64,000 bases of DNA from Bacteroidota bacterium (GTDB lineage Bacteria; Bacteroidota; Bacteroidia; CAILMK01; JACPUW01): contig JACPUW010000018.1 of NCBI GenBank assembly GCA_016192035.1, forward strand, positions 1 through 64,000, given 5' to 3'. The notes below the pieces were generated by a model. It was not told where the DNA came from. It searched no databases and saw only the letters and a program-made list of their open reading frames with translations. How positions within the stretch are numbered: the first letter of the stretch is position 1; every line of letters begins with the position of its first letter. Shown here in pieces: positions 45,026 to 53,549 of the stretch. The translations under genes were made by a program, and so were the position numbers.

Positions 45026-45415
45026 ATGAAATTGGTTTCACTTGACCCCCGCGTGTGCCGAATGGACATGGCAGAAGGTGCCGCGCCCGATGCGCTGATC
45101 CAGGAAAATGACCATTGGCCTACGTATGAGGTCTTTGCACAGAAAAAACGCGGCGACCAGCACCAGCACGTGGGCATAGTGCACGCGCCCAATGGCGAAA
45201 TGGCCCTGGTACTGGCCAAAGAACAATTTGCCCGTAGGGGCATGTGTGTCAACCTTTGGGTGGTGCGTACGGCCGATGTGGTGGCTACCTCCTATGAAGA
45301 CGCCGATATTTTTGACAGCACCCCCCAAAAAACCCACCGCGAGCCAGTGGATTACAAAGTGAAAGACAAGATAAACAGATACAACCAATCCAAAAAGGAA
45401 AAGAATGAGCAATAA
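45026..45415 (+). CDS. paaB: 1,2-phenylacetyl-CoA epoxidase subunit B
   Basis: Encodes 129 aa from ATG 45026; an upstream ATG would overlap paaA. The small subunit has WPTYEVFAQKKRGDQHQHVG and ARRGMCVNLWVVRTADVVAT, matching PaaB, plus about 30 additional N-terminal residues and a Lys-rich tail. It supports assembly and electron entry in the PaaABC complex. It overlaps paaC by 11 bp. Confidence 0.92.
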   Translation: MKLVSLDPRVCRMDMAEGAAPDALIQENDHWPTYEVFAQKKRGDQHQHVGIVHAPNGEMALVLAKEQFARRGMCVNLWVVRTADVVATSYEDADIFDSTPQKTHREPVDYKVKDKINRYNQSKKEKNEQ

Positions 45416-46166
45416 AGTAATCGCCCTTAAGGAGTTGCTGTATAAAATGGCCGACGACCAACTGATAATAGGCCACCGCAACGCCGAATGGATAGGCATA
45501 GGCCCTGTGCTAGAAGAAGATATTGCTTTTGGCTCACTGGCACAGGACAAGACCGGCCAGTCATGGAACCTTTACCAACTGCTAGAGAAAATGGGAGGCG
45601 CCAATGCTGACAAGGCCGCTTTTGGCCGGGCGGAAAAGGAGTACAAATGCTGTCACTTGGTAGAGTTGCCCATAGGTGAGGACTATGCGTTTAGCCTGGC
45701 AAGGCACTTTTACTTTGACCACGCCGAATACCTGCGCATGGATGCGCTAAAAAGCTGCGCGTATCCCGATTTGGCCGGACTGGCCAAGAAGTTTCACAGT
45801 GAAATAAAGTACCACGTGTTCCACGCCAATACTTGGGTAAAAAACCTATGTCATGGCACGGAGGAGAGCAAAAGCCGCATGGTTTCGGCCCTGGCATATG
45901 CCTTTCCGTATGCACTGGGCATATTTGAGCCTGGCCCGCATGAGGATTTGTTGGTGGCCGAGAACTTGTTTATTGGAGAGCACGCCCTAAGGGAGAAATG
46001 GATAGGCCAAATAGCGGACATCCTGTCCCCGCTCGGCATATCGCTCAATATGGGCAGCTTGCCCATACTTGGTGGGCGCTACGGCTACCACAGCGAACAC
46101 CTGGCCCCACTGCTCCAGGAAATGACGGCCGTGATCCGCCTGGAAGACGATTCTATGGAGTGGTAA
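45405..46166 (+). CDS. paaC: 1,2-phenylacetyl-CoA epoxidase subunit C
   Basis: Encodes 253 aa, the structural ferritin-like partner of PaaA. Features: KMADDQLIIGHRNAEWIGIGP, EDIAFGSLAQDKTGQSWNLY, FHSEIKYHVFHANTW and the C-terminal GRYGYHSEHLAPLLQEM. Metal ligands are largely lost in PaaC by family rule. No paaD or paaE follows; the next gene is convergent. Confidence 0.94.
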   Translation: MSNKVIALKELLYKMADDQLIIGHRNAEWIGIGPVLEEDIAFGSLAQDKTGQSWNLYQLLEKMGGANADKAAFGRAEKEYKCCHLVELPIGEDYAFSLARHFYFDHAEYLRMDALKSCAYPDLAGLAKKFHSEIKYHVFHANTWVKNLCHGTEESKSRMVSALAYAFPYALGIFEPGPHEDLLVAENLFIGEHALREKWIGQIADILSPLGISLNMGSLPILGGRYGYHSEHLAPLLQEMTAVIRLEDDSMEW

Positions 46167-46186
46167 GTCCCGGAAGTGCCTTTTGG

Positions 46187-46309
46187 TTACTCTTCTTCGT
46201 CGCCCCAGGGATCTGAGTCATCGGCCACTTCCTCGTCAAACCAGCCTTCTTCCTCTTCATCGCCAAAAAGGATAGGGTCCTCATCAAGTTCAAATTCTTC
46301 GTTTTCCAT
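46187..46309 (-). CDS. Very acidic 40-aa small protein
   Basis: Encodes 40 aa from ATG 46309 to TAA 46187: MENEEFELDEDPILFGD, then runs of Glu/Asp with GWFDEEV and DPWGDEEE. More than half of the residues are acidic and none is basic. Such short acidic proteins recur in Bacteroidota next to unrelated genes, and their role is unknown. An overlapping longer frame on this strand is not convincing. It is convergent with paaC (20 bp between stops). Confidence 0.65.
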   Translation of the reverse strand: MENEEFELDEDPILFGDEEEEGWFDEEVADDSDPWGDEEE

Positions 46310-46385
46310 GTAAATATTCTGTAAAGGGTGGTGGTAGTTTCATTGCCTTGGCAGGCAATGGGGTACAAATGTCAATAAAATTTGT

Positions 46386-47342
46386 TTACACCTGCCGCAT
46401 CCACACCTGTGCGGCAAAGGCCGCCATGTATTCCGTGGCTTCATTGCCTAGCCCTGCCCCCTGCAAGTGCTGCAGTGCCCCGCGATAGTATTGCTCCATG
46501 GTGCGCTCGGCTTCCCTTTTGGCCCCTATGCGCTCAAATACAGCCTTGACCCCGGCCACCTTGGCCGCCGGAGAGCGCGCTCCAACCCATAGGGCCAGTT
46601 CACTGGCAGCTCCCAGTTCCAAGGCCTTGATGTATAGATAGGTCTTTTTGTTTTGTACAATATCGCCTCCGGTTTGTTTTCCAAATGATGCGTCGCCAAA
46701 ACAGTCCAGATAGTCATCCTTGATCTGGAAGGCCATGCCCAGGTGTACCCCAAAGTGGTACAGGGCGGTACACGCCTCTTCACCACCCTGGGCCGCCATG
46801 GCGCCAAACTCTAGGGCAGCCCCCATGAGCACCGCTGTTTTTAGGCGGATCATCTCCAGATATTCTTGGGTTGATACGGTATCCATGGTTTCAAAATCCA
46901 TGTCCATTTGCTGGCCCTCACACACTTCCAGTGCCAGCTTGCTGTATTTGCCCCGTAGTTGGTCGCGGCAGTTTCCTTGCAGCTGGTCCATTAGTTGGTA
47001 GGTCTTCACCAGCAGTGCGTCGCCGCCCAGTATGGCGGTGGCCGTATTCCATTTCTTGTGAACGGTATCCTGGCCCCTGCGCAGGTCGGCCCCATCCATG
47101 ATGTCGTCGTGCATAAGGCTGAAATTGTGGAAGGACTCTACCACCAGGGCCATGATTTCCGCGTCATGGTTCACCTGGCCCAGGGCATCGGCCCCCATCA
47201 ATACCATTACGGGCCTGAGCCGTTTGCCGCCAAGTCCAAAAATGTACCGTATGGAACCGTACAAGGCATCGGGCTTTGGGGGCAATTGAAATGACTGGAT
47301 CAATTGGGCCACTTTCTCAGCGTATAATTCTATAGATTTCAA
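46386..47342 (-). CDS. Polyprenyl (isoprenyl) diphosphate synthase
   Basis: Encodes 318 aa. trans-Prenyltransferase that condenses isopentenyl diphosphate with allylic diphosphates. First aspartate-rich motif in SLMHDDIMDGADLRRG, second in FQIKDDYLDCFGDASF, with GGKRLRPVMVLMGADALG upstream. The residues before the first motif (FHNFSLM) suggest a short to medium chain product (geranylgeranyl/farnesyl class), but chain length is not certain. It stands alone. Confidence 0.92.
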   Translation of the reverse strand: MKSIELYAEKVAQLIQSFQLPPKPDALYGSIRYIFGLGGKRLRPVMVLMGADALGQVNHDAEIMALVVESFHNFSLMHDDIMDGADLRRGQDTVHKKWNTATAILGGDALLVKTYQLMDQLQGNCRDQLRGKYSKLALEVCEGQQMDMDFETMDTVSTQEYLEMIRLKTAVLMGAALEFGAMAAQGGEEACTALYHFGVHLGMAFQIKDDYLDCFGDASFGKQTGGDIVQNKKTYLYIKALELGAASELALWVGARSPAAKVAGVKAVFERIGAKREAERTMEQYYRGALQHLQGAGLGNEATEYMAAFAAQVWMRQV

Positions 47343-47526
47343 TTGGTTATGATTCTAATGGTGATTTGGTGCCAAACTGCCAAGCGCGAAACTAGGCATT
47401 GGCATGCTCGATAGCCATGGATACACCTACGCACCTCCCCGTTTCAACTTACACCAATCTAGGCTACCCCTACTTCATTCTAGGTGGTTAAGCGTATAAA
47501 CATCAATGCCTTACTCAACCTGACCC

Positions 47527-48735
47527 TTAATTTCTTTCCTTTAGGTGCTGCCCTATTGTGTTCACGCTGAGAATAAGTCCAAAAATGGCCATGCCCGGAA
47601 ACCACACGAGCCACCAGGCCTGAAAATGTCCCCTTGCGCCCGCCAAGAGCTTGCCCCAGCTCACCACATCTGCCGGAATGCCAATACCCAGATAGGAAAG
47701 GGATGATTCGGCCATGATGGCACCGCCTACCCCAAAGGCAAAGGCCACCAATGCAGGCCCAATGGCATTGGGCAGCAAATGCTTCCAAACAATTCTCCAG
47801 GTGGACATGCCCATTACCTGGCAAGCCATCACAAAATCGCTGTTGCGCAGCTTAAGCACCTCGGCACGGGTAAACCTTGCTATGGAAATCCAGCCCGTGA
47901 ACCCTATGAGCAACACCAGGTAAAACAAACTGGGTGTAAAGAGCATGGATAGGCTTATGAGCACTATGAACAAGGGCAAACCATCAATAAACTCAATAAA
48001 CCGCCCCAGGAGATTGTCAAGTGGGAGTGCCCTGGTGCCTTGCCACGGGGTAGGCAACCGCCCCGATAACAGCCAGATGGCATAACCTATGGCGACCGCA
48101 ATGCCCACACTTGCCAAACCCTGCCACGCAAATGACCAAGGGCCCTTTTCCAGGGCTTGGGCCAGGGCTTCTTGGCGGAGCATGAACGCATAGTAGTAAA
48201 TAAACGGAAGGCCAAGAAAGAGACAAACCATCCTGGCTCCTGGCAGGCGCAAACCTTGATTGCCAAAGTATCCAGATACCAAACCCAGAAATAGGCCTAT
48301 GAACAGTGCAATGGTCATGGATGCCAGCCCAACGACCAAGGATGTGCGGCTACCGTGTACCATTTGTGCCAGTACATCTCGGCCCAGCATATCGGTACCC
48401 AGCCAGTGGGTACGCCCCAAGTGTTGGGCGCGCGGTGGCTTAAAGTACGCGCTGTGAATGTTTGGCCTGGTAGGCGAAAAAGGAATGGGCGGGAACACGG
48501 CCTGCAGTCCCGCCTCCATGATTGCATCATATTGGCAAACCACTTGCCTGCCATCCGTAGTTATCAGCACTTTATCACTATAAAAAATTGGCCAATAGGC
48601 CCTTGACCCATCATGTACGTAGTAGGGGCGGTCGTTTGCCAGCCAGGGAGCGGCCAGGCCCATGAGTACCACTACCAATAGAAACCCTGTGGCCACCCTT
48701 ACTATCCATTGGCGTATGTCCCTGGGTATCTTCAT
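47527..48735 (-). CDS. oppC: Oligopeptide ABC transporter permease (OppC/DppC type)
   Basis: Encodes 402 aa from ATG 48735 (overlap ATGA with oppB). N-terminal helix, then a large periplasmic region (about 35-110: YVHDGSRAYWPIFYSDKV) that enteric OppC lacks, the permease domain starting THWLGTDMLGRDVLAQMVHG, and the EAA loop ARFTRAEVLKLRNSDFVMAC...MSTWRIVWKHLLPNA. It ends with LLSV-type helices and GQHLKERN. It works with OppB and the binding protein; no ATPase gene is next to them. Confidence 0.92.
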   Translation of the reverse strand: MKIPRDIRQWIVRVATGFLLVVVLMGLAAPWLANDRPYYVHDGSRAYWPIFYSDKVLITTDGRQVVCQYDAIMEAGLQAVFPPIPFSPTRPNIHSAYFKPPRAQHLGRTHWLGTDMLGRDVLAQMVHGSRTSLVVGLASMTIALFIGLFLGLVSGYFGNQGLRLPGARMVCLFLGLPFIYYYAFMLRQEALAQALEKGPWSFAWQGLASVGIAVAIGYAIWLLSGRLPTPWQGTRALPLDNLLGRFIEFIDGLPLFIVLISLSMLFTPSLFYLVLLIGFTGWISIARFTRAEVLKLRNSDFVMACQVMGMSTWRIVWKHLLPNAIGPALVAFAFGVGGAIMAESSLSYLGIGIPADVVSWGKLLAGARGHFQAWWLVWFPGMAIFGLILSVNTIGQHLKERN

Positions 48736-50141
48736 AGTTTCGATAGCCGAATCCTGGGATCTACCAAGGCGTACACCACATCGCACAGCAGGTATCCCAA
48801 GGCACTCAGCAGGGCAGAGATTGATAAAATGGCCATTACGGTGGGTATGTCGTTGGAAAGTGTGGCACCAAACAACAGATAGCCCATTCCTGGAATTGAA
48901 AAAATGGTTTCGGTAATAACGCTGCCGCTAAAAAGGGCTGGCAAAATGCCGCCCATAATGGTTATGAGGGGCAGTAGGGCGTTTGGCAATACATGGCTGA
49001 CCAGTATCCGGCCCTCCCCTATTCCCTTTGCCCTAGCGGCAAAGACATAGGGCTCATGAAGTGTTTCGCTCACCGATGCCCGCATAAACCTGCCCACCAT
49101 GCAGAATCCGCCATATGACAGGCTCGCCACCGGTAGCACCAAATAGGGCCAAGCTCCCATTATATCGCCCAGGCCCCTGCCCACCCCAAACGGGAGCCCG
49201 CCGGGCGGAAACCAGTGGAGCACATCGGGGTTGGCAAAACATAGCAGCAGCAGGGTGGCCAGCCAAAATGAAGGTATGGTGTACACCAGGAACAAGCCAC
49301 CACCGGCCACCCTGGCCCAAGCCCGGTGGTGGTGGTATGCCAGCACCACGCCGAAGGCACCGCCACCAATAATTGCAACCACCAATGAAAGGGCAGATAA
49401 TACGAAAGTAATTGGCAAACTGCGCCTTAAGCTGCCAAATACCGACTTGCCCGATGACCAGCTTTGCCCAAAATCGCCCACCCAAGCACCCCTTCCCCTA
49501 CCCTGCCCGCCAAAAAGCCAGTGGTGGTACTGATTGCTGGGGTAGAAATACACCACTGGAATGGCCAAACGCCAACTGGACTTGGAAGCCAATGCCTCCT
49601 GGCAAAGCAAAGTGAGCCTGTTCACCCGATTTGACAGACCTTCATGGCCTAATAATTCGCCAATTTTGGGCAACACACGGAGTTGATGGGCAATGGATGA
49701 AAAAAATCCTTCCTCCAGCATCAGGGTTTGCACTTGCTGGTTTTGCGCCACAATAGGGGAAAATAAAAAGCTATCGTTGAGCAATTTGAGGTATTCAAGC
49801 AAGGGCCTTCCCAAATAACCCTGGTAACAGTGCATGCGCAACAAATCGCGCAGGGGGCCCTGCGGCAATTCATGGTAGCGGTACGGCAGGGTAGAAGGCG
49901 CCAATTTCAAATAAAATGGGGGGCGGTCCAAGCCCAACTCCTGTCGCAACAGTTGTTGTTGCCTTTCTGCCTCTTTCCTATTGCCCAGGTTCAGGTTGTC
50001 GGCTTCGGAAGTGGCCCCGAGATGGGCCAGTGGGTCTATGGGCGAACGGAGGGATAACGTGAAGGTAATGACCGATAAAAGAAAGACTACCAATACAGAT
50101 TGCAGGGCACGGTTAATAAAGTATGGGTACTTGCGGGCCAA
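48732..50141 (-). CDS. oppB: Oligopeptide ABC transporter permease (OppB/DppB type)
   Basis: Encodes about 469 aa; the likely start is TTG 50141 (reading MARKYPYFINRALQSVLVVF), 7 bp after the binding-protein stop, since ATG 50201 would overlap by 53 bp. First helix is standard (ALQSVLVVFLLSVITFTLSL), followed by an unusually long periplasmic insertion (about 40-240) and then five helices of the permease core, with the EAA loop MRASVSETLHEPYVFAARAK. Bacteroidota OppB proteins often carry such an insert. Confidence 0.9.
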   Translation of the reverse strand: MARKYPYFINRALQSVLVVFLLSVITFTLSLRSPIDPLAHLGATSEADNLNLGNRKEAERQQQLLRQELGLDRPPFYLKLAPSTLPYRYHELPQGPLRDLLRMHCYQGYLGRPLLEYLKLLNDSFLFSPIVAQNQQVQTLMLEEGFFSSIAHQLRVLPKIGELLGHEGLSNRVNRLTLLCQEALASKSSWRLAIPVVYFYPSNQYHHWLFGGQGRGRGAWVGDFGQSWSSGKSVFGSLRRSLPITFVLSALSLVVAIIGGGAFGVVLAYHHHRAWARVAGGGLFLVYTIPSFWLATLLLLCFANPDVLHWFPPGGLPFGVGRGLGDIMGAWPYLVLPVASLSYGGFCMVGRFMRASVSETLHEPYVFAARAKGIGEGRILVSHVLPNALLPLITIMGGILPALFSGSVITETIFSIPGMGYLLFGATLSNDIPTVMAILSISALLSALGYLLCDVVYALVDPRIRLSKL

Positions 50142-50148
50142 ACCGGTG

Positions 50149-51867
50149 CTAATTAGGCGATGGTGCCAGGGTATTGAGCATGATAATGGGAAGTACCCCA
50201 CTGGTTTTCACATCCTTATACCTCTTGTGTATGGCCATGCCCCTTCGCCCCGTGCTCACAAAAAGATAGGGCAGGTCGCGGTGGAGCACTTCTTGTATTT
50301 GGTAAAGAAGGGCATCGCGGTCGGCGGGGTCAAAAGTGCTAGAAACCTCTGCCGTAAGACTATCGATCAGGGGGTTGCTGTATCCGGAAAAATTGTTGCC
50401 GCCCGGAAAATCCTCTGAGCGGAACAGGGAAAATGGGTAGCTGGGCCCCGGTGCATTTGACACGCTTATGAAAAACATGTCAAAGTCATGGTCTTCCATA
50501 AACCGGTCGCGCCAGTCCTCTGGGCTCTCCAGTTCCGCCCCTATGCCCAATAGGTTGAGCGATTCAACAAAAAGGCCTGATACGGCCTGAAACAGTGCGG
50601 TGGGTGGGCACATGAAAGACACCTTGAAGTCCACCCGCTTGCCATTGATGGATTTATCGAGAATACCGTCGGCATTGGAGTCGGCCCAACCCGCTTGGGC
50701 AAGCAGGGCCTTTCCTTTGGCCGGGTCATAGGGATACGGCACCAAGCCCTTGTGATAGCCACTCTTATTGGGCGAAATGGGCCCTACTATGCGCATGGCT
50801 ACCCCGTTCGACAGTTGGTCCATGGCATCTTGTATGGGGAACAAGTAGGCAAATGCCGTGCGTACCAGTGGATCGGTAAAAAACGGCTGCCTTTTGGCCA
50901 TTTGCGGCTGTAGGTTAAAAGCTATGAGGGTGTGGGAGTACATGGGTTCCATACGTATGTCGTAGTGCGCCATAATTGCAGTATCCAACATAAGTTCAGC
51001 TACTTCCTTGCTATTAAAACCCACGCTTACATCTACCGTTTGGTTCTTTAGGTCCAGCATGCGCCCGGTATAGTCGGTGGCCAACTTAAAGATTATCTTA
51101 TCAGCCCTGGATTGGTGGAACCACCATCCTGTGGAGGCTAGCCAATGGCCTTCTTTTTTCTCCAAGACCATATGGGTATTGTCCCAGCCGGTGAGGGCAT
51201 AGGCCCCCAAGCCATTGATCTTGCTGGGTGCCAGTGCATATTTAGGGCCATTGAACTCTGCTACATAGCCTGACAACACACTGTCCTTGATTACAAAGTA
51301 CCGCCGTTTGAGTTGTCGGTAACTGTAGGGGGCCACCACACTGGCCGAGTCATAAAAGCTGGCCTGCAGTATGGGAAATTCAGAGAGCAGGTATATGTCC
51401 TGTATGTTTTGTTCCCTAAACTCCAGCGAAAAGGTAAAGGAGTCTATGGGCCGCACATCGGCAATATTTGCAAAATTGGTTTTGGCCGAACCGTTGCGCA
51501 CGCCCAGGCAGGCGTTCATTTTGAAGGTATAGAGCACATCATGGCTGGTAACGGGTTTGCCATTGTCAAAGCGGGCCTGCGGGTTTATGCGGCATAGGTA
51601 GGAAGTATCGGCGGGCCTAAATTCAGGAAGCTGCGCCAATACCTCAGGGTGTAGTTCGTGGCTCACTATATCCTCCCTTACCAGGTACCCATGCAGGTAG
51701 GTAAATAGCTCAAGCCGCTCGGCACTGGGGTTGTTGGTAGGATGAAGTGACTGTGGCATGGAAGCCATGTGGGCCACTACTTGTACGGGAGCCTGGGGAA
51801 CGGTTGGCTTGCACTGGCAGGCCATCAAACCTATGAAAAGAAGAGCGTTTAGCCCAAAAAATCGCAT
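50149..51867 (-). CDS. Extracellular solute-binding lipoprotein, peptide family 5
   Basis: Encodes 572 aa from ATG 51867 (MRFFGLNALLFIGLMACQCK), with lipobox LMAC. The SBP family 5 fold is clear: RINPQARFDNGKPVTSHDVL, FNLQPQMAKRQPFFTDPLVRTAFAYLF, KSGYHKGLVPYPYDPAKGKALLAQAGW, and the C-terminal DPADRDALLYQIQEVLHRDL. It captures a peptide-like ligand in the periplasm for OppBC. It is first in the three-gene transport operon. Confidence 0.93.
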   Translation of the reverse strand: MRFFGLNALLFIGLMACQCKPTVPQAPVQVVAHMASMPQSLHPTNNPSAERLELFTYLHGYLVREDIVSHELHPEVLAQLPEFRPADTSYLCRINPQARFDNGKPVTSHDVLYTFKMNACLGVRNGSAKTNFANIADVRPIDSFTFSLEFREQNIQDIYLLSEFPILQASFYDSASVVAPYSYRQLKRRYFVIKDSVLSGYVAEFNGPKYALAPSKINGLGAYALTGWDNTHMVLEKKEGHWLASTGWWFHQSRADKIIFKLATDYTGRMLDLKNQTVDVSVGFNSKEVAELMLDTAIMAHYDIRMEPMYSHTLIAFNLQPQMAKRQPFFTDPLVRTAFAYLFPIQDAMDQLSNGVAMRIVGPISPNKSGYHKGLVPYPYDPAKGKALLAQAGWADSNADGILDKSINGKRVDFKVSFMCPPTALFQAVSGLFVESLNLLGIGAELESPEDWRDRFMEDHDFDMFFISVSNAPGPSYPFSLFRSEDFPGGNNFSGYSNPLIDSLTAEVSSTFDPADRDALLYQIQEVLHRDLPYLFVSTGRRGMAIHKRYKDVKTSGVLPIIMLNTLAPSPN

Positions 51868-51935
51868 TAGTCTATGAATTTGCACAAATATAGGTAGGTG
51901 GGCCAGTGAAAAAATGGGCACTTGGGCCGCAAAAA

Positions 51936-51967
51936 TTTGTGGCGAAGGCCAGCGCCAATTACTTTTG
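51936..51967 (+). promoter_or_regulatory. Promoter of the tRNA-Ser/Pro unit
   Basis: TTTG at 51936-51939, 20 bp gap, TACTTTTG at 51960-51967, 15 bp before tRNA-Ser. It is divergent from the peptide transporter. Confidence 0.75.
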
Positions 51968-51982
51968 CACACCATTTCAGAA

Positions 51983-52068
51983 GGAGAGGTGCCAGAGTGG
52001 TAATGGAGCGGATTGCTAATCCGTCACCGCCTTAAAGCGGTGCCAGGGTTCGAGTCCCTGTCTCTCCG
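51983..52068 (+). tRNA. tRNA-Ser (GCT)
   Basis: Acceptor GGAGAGG/TCTCTCC, anticodon stem GCGGA/TCCGT with loop TTGCTAA (GCT), a long variable arm (CACCGCCTTAAAGCGGTG) and T arm CAGGG-TTCGAGT-CCCTG. Confidence 0.95.
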
Positions 52069-52113
52069 CAATTGGTGCAGGACAAGCCTGACCACGGAGT
52101 ATGTTGGATTTTT

Positions 52114-52187
52114 CGGGGCATAGCGCAGTCCGGTAGCGCACCTGGTTTGGGACCAGGGGGTCGTAGGTTCGAATCCTGCTGCCCCGA
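52114..52187 (+). tRNA. tRNA-Pro (TGG)
   Basis: Acceptor CGGGGCA/TGCCCCG, anticodon stem CCTGG/CCAGG with loop TTTGGGA (TGG), T arm GTAGG-TTCGAAT-CCTGC. It lies 45 bp behind tRNA-Ser. Confidence 0.95.
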
Positions 52188-52210
52188 CAATTCAAAGCAA
52201 AAGGGTACAA

Positions 52211-52239
52211 GGTTGGCCGCATAGCCAACCTTTTTTTTT
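52211..52239 (+). terminator. Terminator between tRNA-Pro and tRNA-Arg
   Basis: Stem GGTTGGC/GCCAACC with loop CGCATA followed by nine T. It ends 17 bp before the next tRNA. Confidence 0.9.
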
Positions 52240-52256
52240 CTGCACCTGGCAGGTAT

Positions 52257-52330
52257 GGTCCCGTAGCTCAATTGGATAGAGCAACTGCCTTCTAAGCAGT
52301 AGGTTTCTGGTTCGAACCCAGACGGGATCA
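52257..52330 (+). tRNA. tRNA-Arg (TCT)
   Basis: Acceptor GGTCCCG/CGGGATC, D stem GCTC/GAGC, anticodon stem ACTGC/GCAGT with loop CTTCTAA (TCT), T arm TCTGG-TTCGAAC-CCAGA. No promoter fits between the preceding terminator and this tRNA. Confidence 0.95.
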
Positions 52331-52345
52331 CAAAATTTCAAGACA

Positions 52346-52380
52346 TACCCCGTTAGTCAATGACTAACGGGGTATTTTTT
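52346..52380 (+). terminator. Strong terminator after tRNA-Arg(TCT)
   Basis: A 14-bp perfect arm, TACCCCGTTAGTCA, with its complement around one base, then TTTTTT. Confidence 0.9.
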
Positions 52381-52503
52381 TGGGGATACCTCAATATGGC
52401 TTTTATGGCTTACAATGAACCACCAAAGAATTTTAGTCCACTCATTTAATTATTATACGCTGTGAATCAATACAATAAAAAATAATGTCAAAGTAAAAGC
52501 ATT

Positions 52504-52538
52504 AAAGTACTTTTATTAAGGCGAGACCCCTACATTTG
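52504..52538 (+). promoter_or_regulatory. Promoter/operator of the NO-response operon
   Basis: TACATTTG at 52531-52538 is a good -7 box. The palindrome AAAGTACTTT (52504-52513, within TAAAGTACTTTTA) lies where the -33 region should be, and no TTTG is present. This suggests regulator binding; the Rrf2-type gene that ends the operon is the natural candidate. Confidence 0.5.
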
Positions 52539-52582
52539 CCCCATCAATATTATTTAGAACCATTTTAAAAAACCAAAGACAG

Positions 52583-53545
52583 ATGGACCAAGTAAGCGAC
52601 AACGTACTGAATGTAACACTTTTGGAACCCAGGATGAAGCATCCCACCATATTTTCCAGGTTTGACGCGCTGGCCGCCGGTGAAAGCCTCACCATACACA
52701 ATGACCACGATCCCAAGCCACTGTACTATCAATTGCTGGGTGAGAGGGGCAATGTATTTACGTGGGAATACCTGGAGCAAGGCCCCGAATGGTGGAAAGT
52801 GCGCATAAGCAAGCGCAACAAGGGTGCATCTGACGAAACCCTGGGCGAAATAGCCACCAAAGACCTGCGCAAGGCCCAGATTTTCAAAAAGTATGGTCTG
52901 GATTTCTGTTGCAACGGCAAGCGAACCGTGCGGGAAGCGTGCGCAGAGAAAGGCCTGGATGCCGCTCAGGTGGAGCATGAACTCCAGCAGGCCGATAAGG
53001 ATCTGGCGGCGGGAGTTCGCCCATTGCCCTACAACGAATGGGGCCTGGACTTCCTGGCCGACTATGTGGTGAACACCCACCATGCCTATGTGAAGAAAAA
53101 CATGCCCGACATGAAGGCGTATGCCCACAAAGTATATCAGGTGCATGGCAGCCATCATCCTGAGCTGCAACGCATTAACTCCCTTGTTCTGGCTATGGAT
53201 GCCGAGCTTGGCAGCCATATGCACAAGGAAGAATTCGTATTGTTTCCTGCCATCAAGCAAATGGTAGCCGCCGAACGCAGTGCCCAGCCTCACAACCCTT
53301 TTGGCACCATAAAAAGCCCAATAACGGTAATGGAACTGGAGCACGACGAACTAGGCCAAGCCCTAAGTGAGCTGCGCGAGTTGACCGGAGGATATGCCCT
53401 GCCGCAAGATGCCTGCGCCAGCTATGGCCTACTTTACCGCATGTTGGAAGAATTTGAAGGCGATATGCACGTACATATCCACTTGGAAAACAACATCTTA
53501 TTTCCAAAAGCACTTGAACTGGAAAAGACCCTTTCAAAAGCCTAG
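52583..53545 (+). CDS. ric: DUF2249-Ric (ScdA/YtfE) iron-sulfur repair protein with hemerythrin domain
   Basis: Encodes 320 aa with three modules. A DUF2249-like domain (about 8-85: HPTIFSRFDALAAGESLTIH, YLEQGPEWWKVRISK); the ScdA_N/DUF542 domain (about 92-150: GEIATKDLRKAQIFKKYGLDFCCNGKRTV with adjacent Cys109-Cys110 and later Cys120); and a di-iron hemerythrin-like domain (about 155-315) with VNTHHAYVKKNMP, GSHHPELQR, HMHKEEFVLFPAI and HVHIHLENNILFPKAL supplying His/Glu ligands. Ric proteins restore Fe-S clusters damaged by nitric oxide or oxidants. The fused DUF2249 is not in the E. coli form. It is the first gene of the operon. Confidence 0.93.
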   Translation: MDQVSDNVLNVTLLEPRMKHPTIFSRFDALAAGESLTIHNDHDPKPLYYQLLGERGNVFTWEYLEQGPEWWKVRISKRNKGASDETLGEIATKDLRKAQIFKKYGLDFCCNGKRTVREACAEKGLDAAQVEHELQQADKDLAAGVRPLPYNEWGLDFLADYVVNTHHAYVKKNMPDMKAYAHKVYQVHGSHHPELQRINSLVLAMDAELGSHMHKEEFVLFPAIKQMVAAERSAQPHNPFGTIKSPITVMELEHDELGQALSELRELTGGYALPQDACASYGLLYRMLEEFEGDMHVHIHLENNILFPKALELEKTLSKA

Positions 53546-53549
53546 GAAT

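Noticed and set aside
46153-46368. 71-codon minus-strand ORF after paaC
   Set aside because: Another frame of the same stretch encodes the acidic 40-aa protein, which is far more protein-like; the longer one is its shadow.
52032-52331. 99-codon minus-strand ORF over three tRNAs
   Set aside because: It reads through tRNA-Ser, Pro and Arg antisense; the tRNA cloverleaves explain the sequence.
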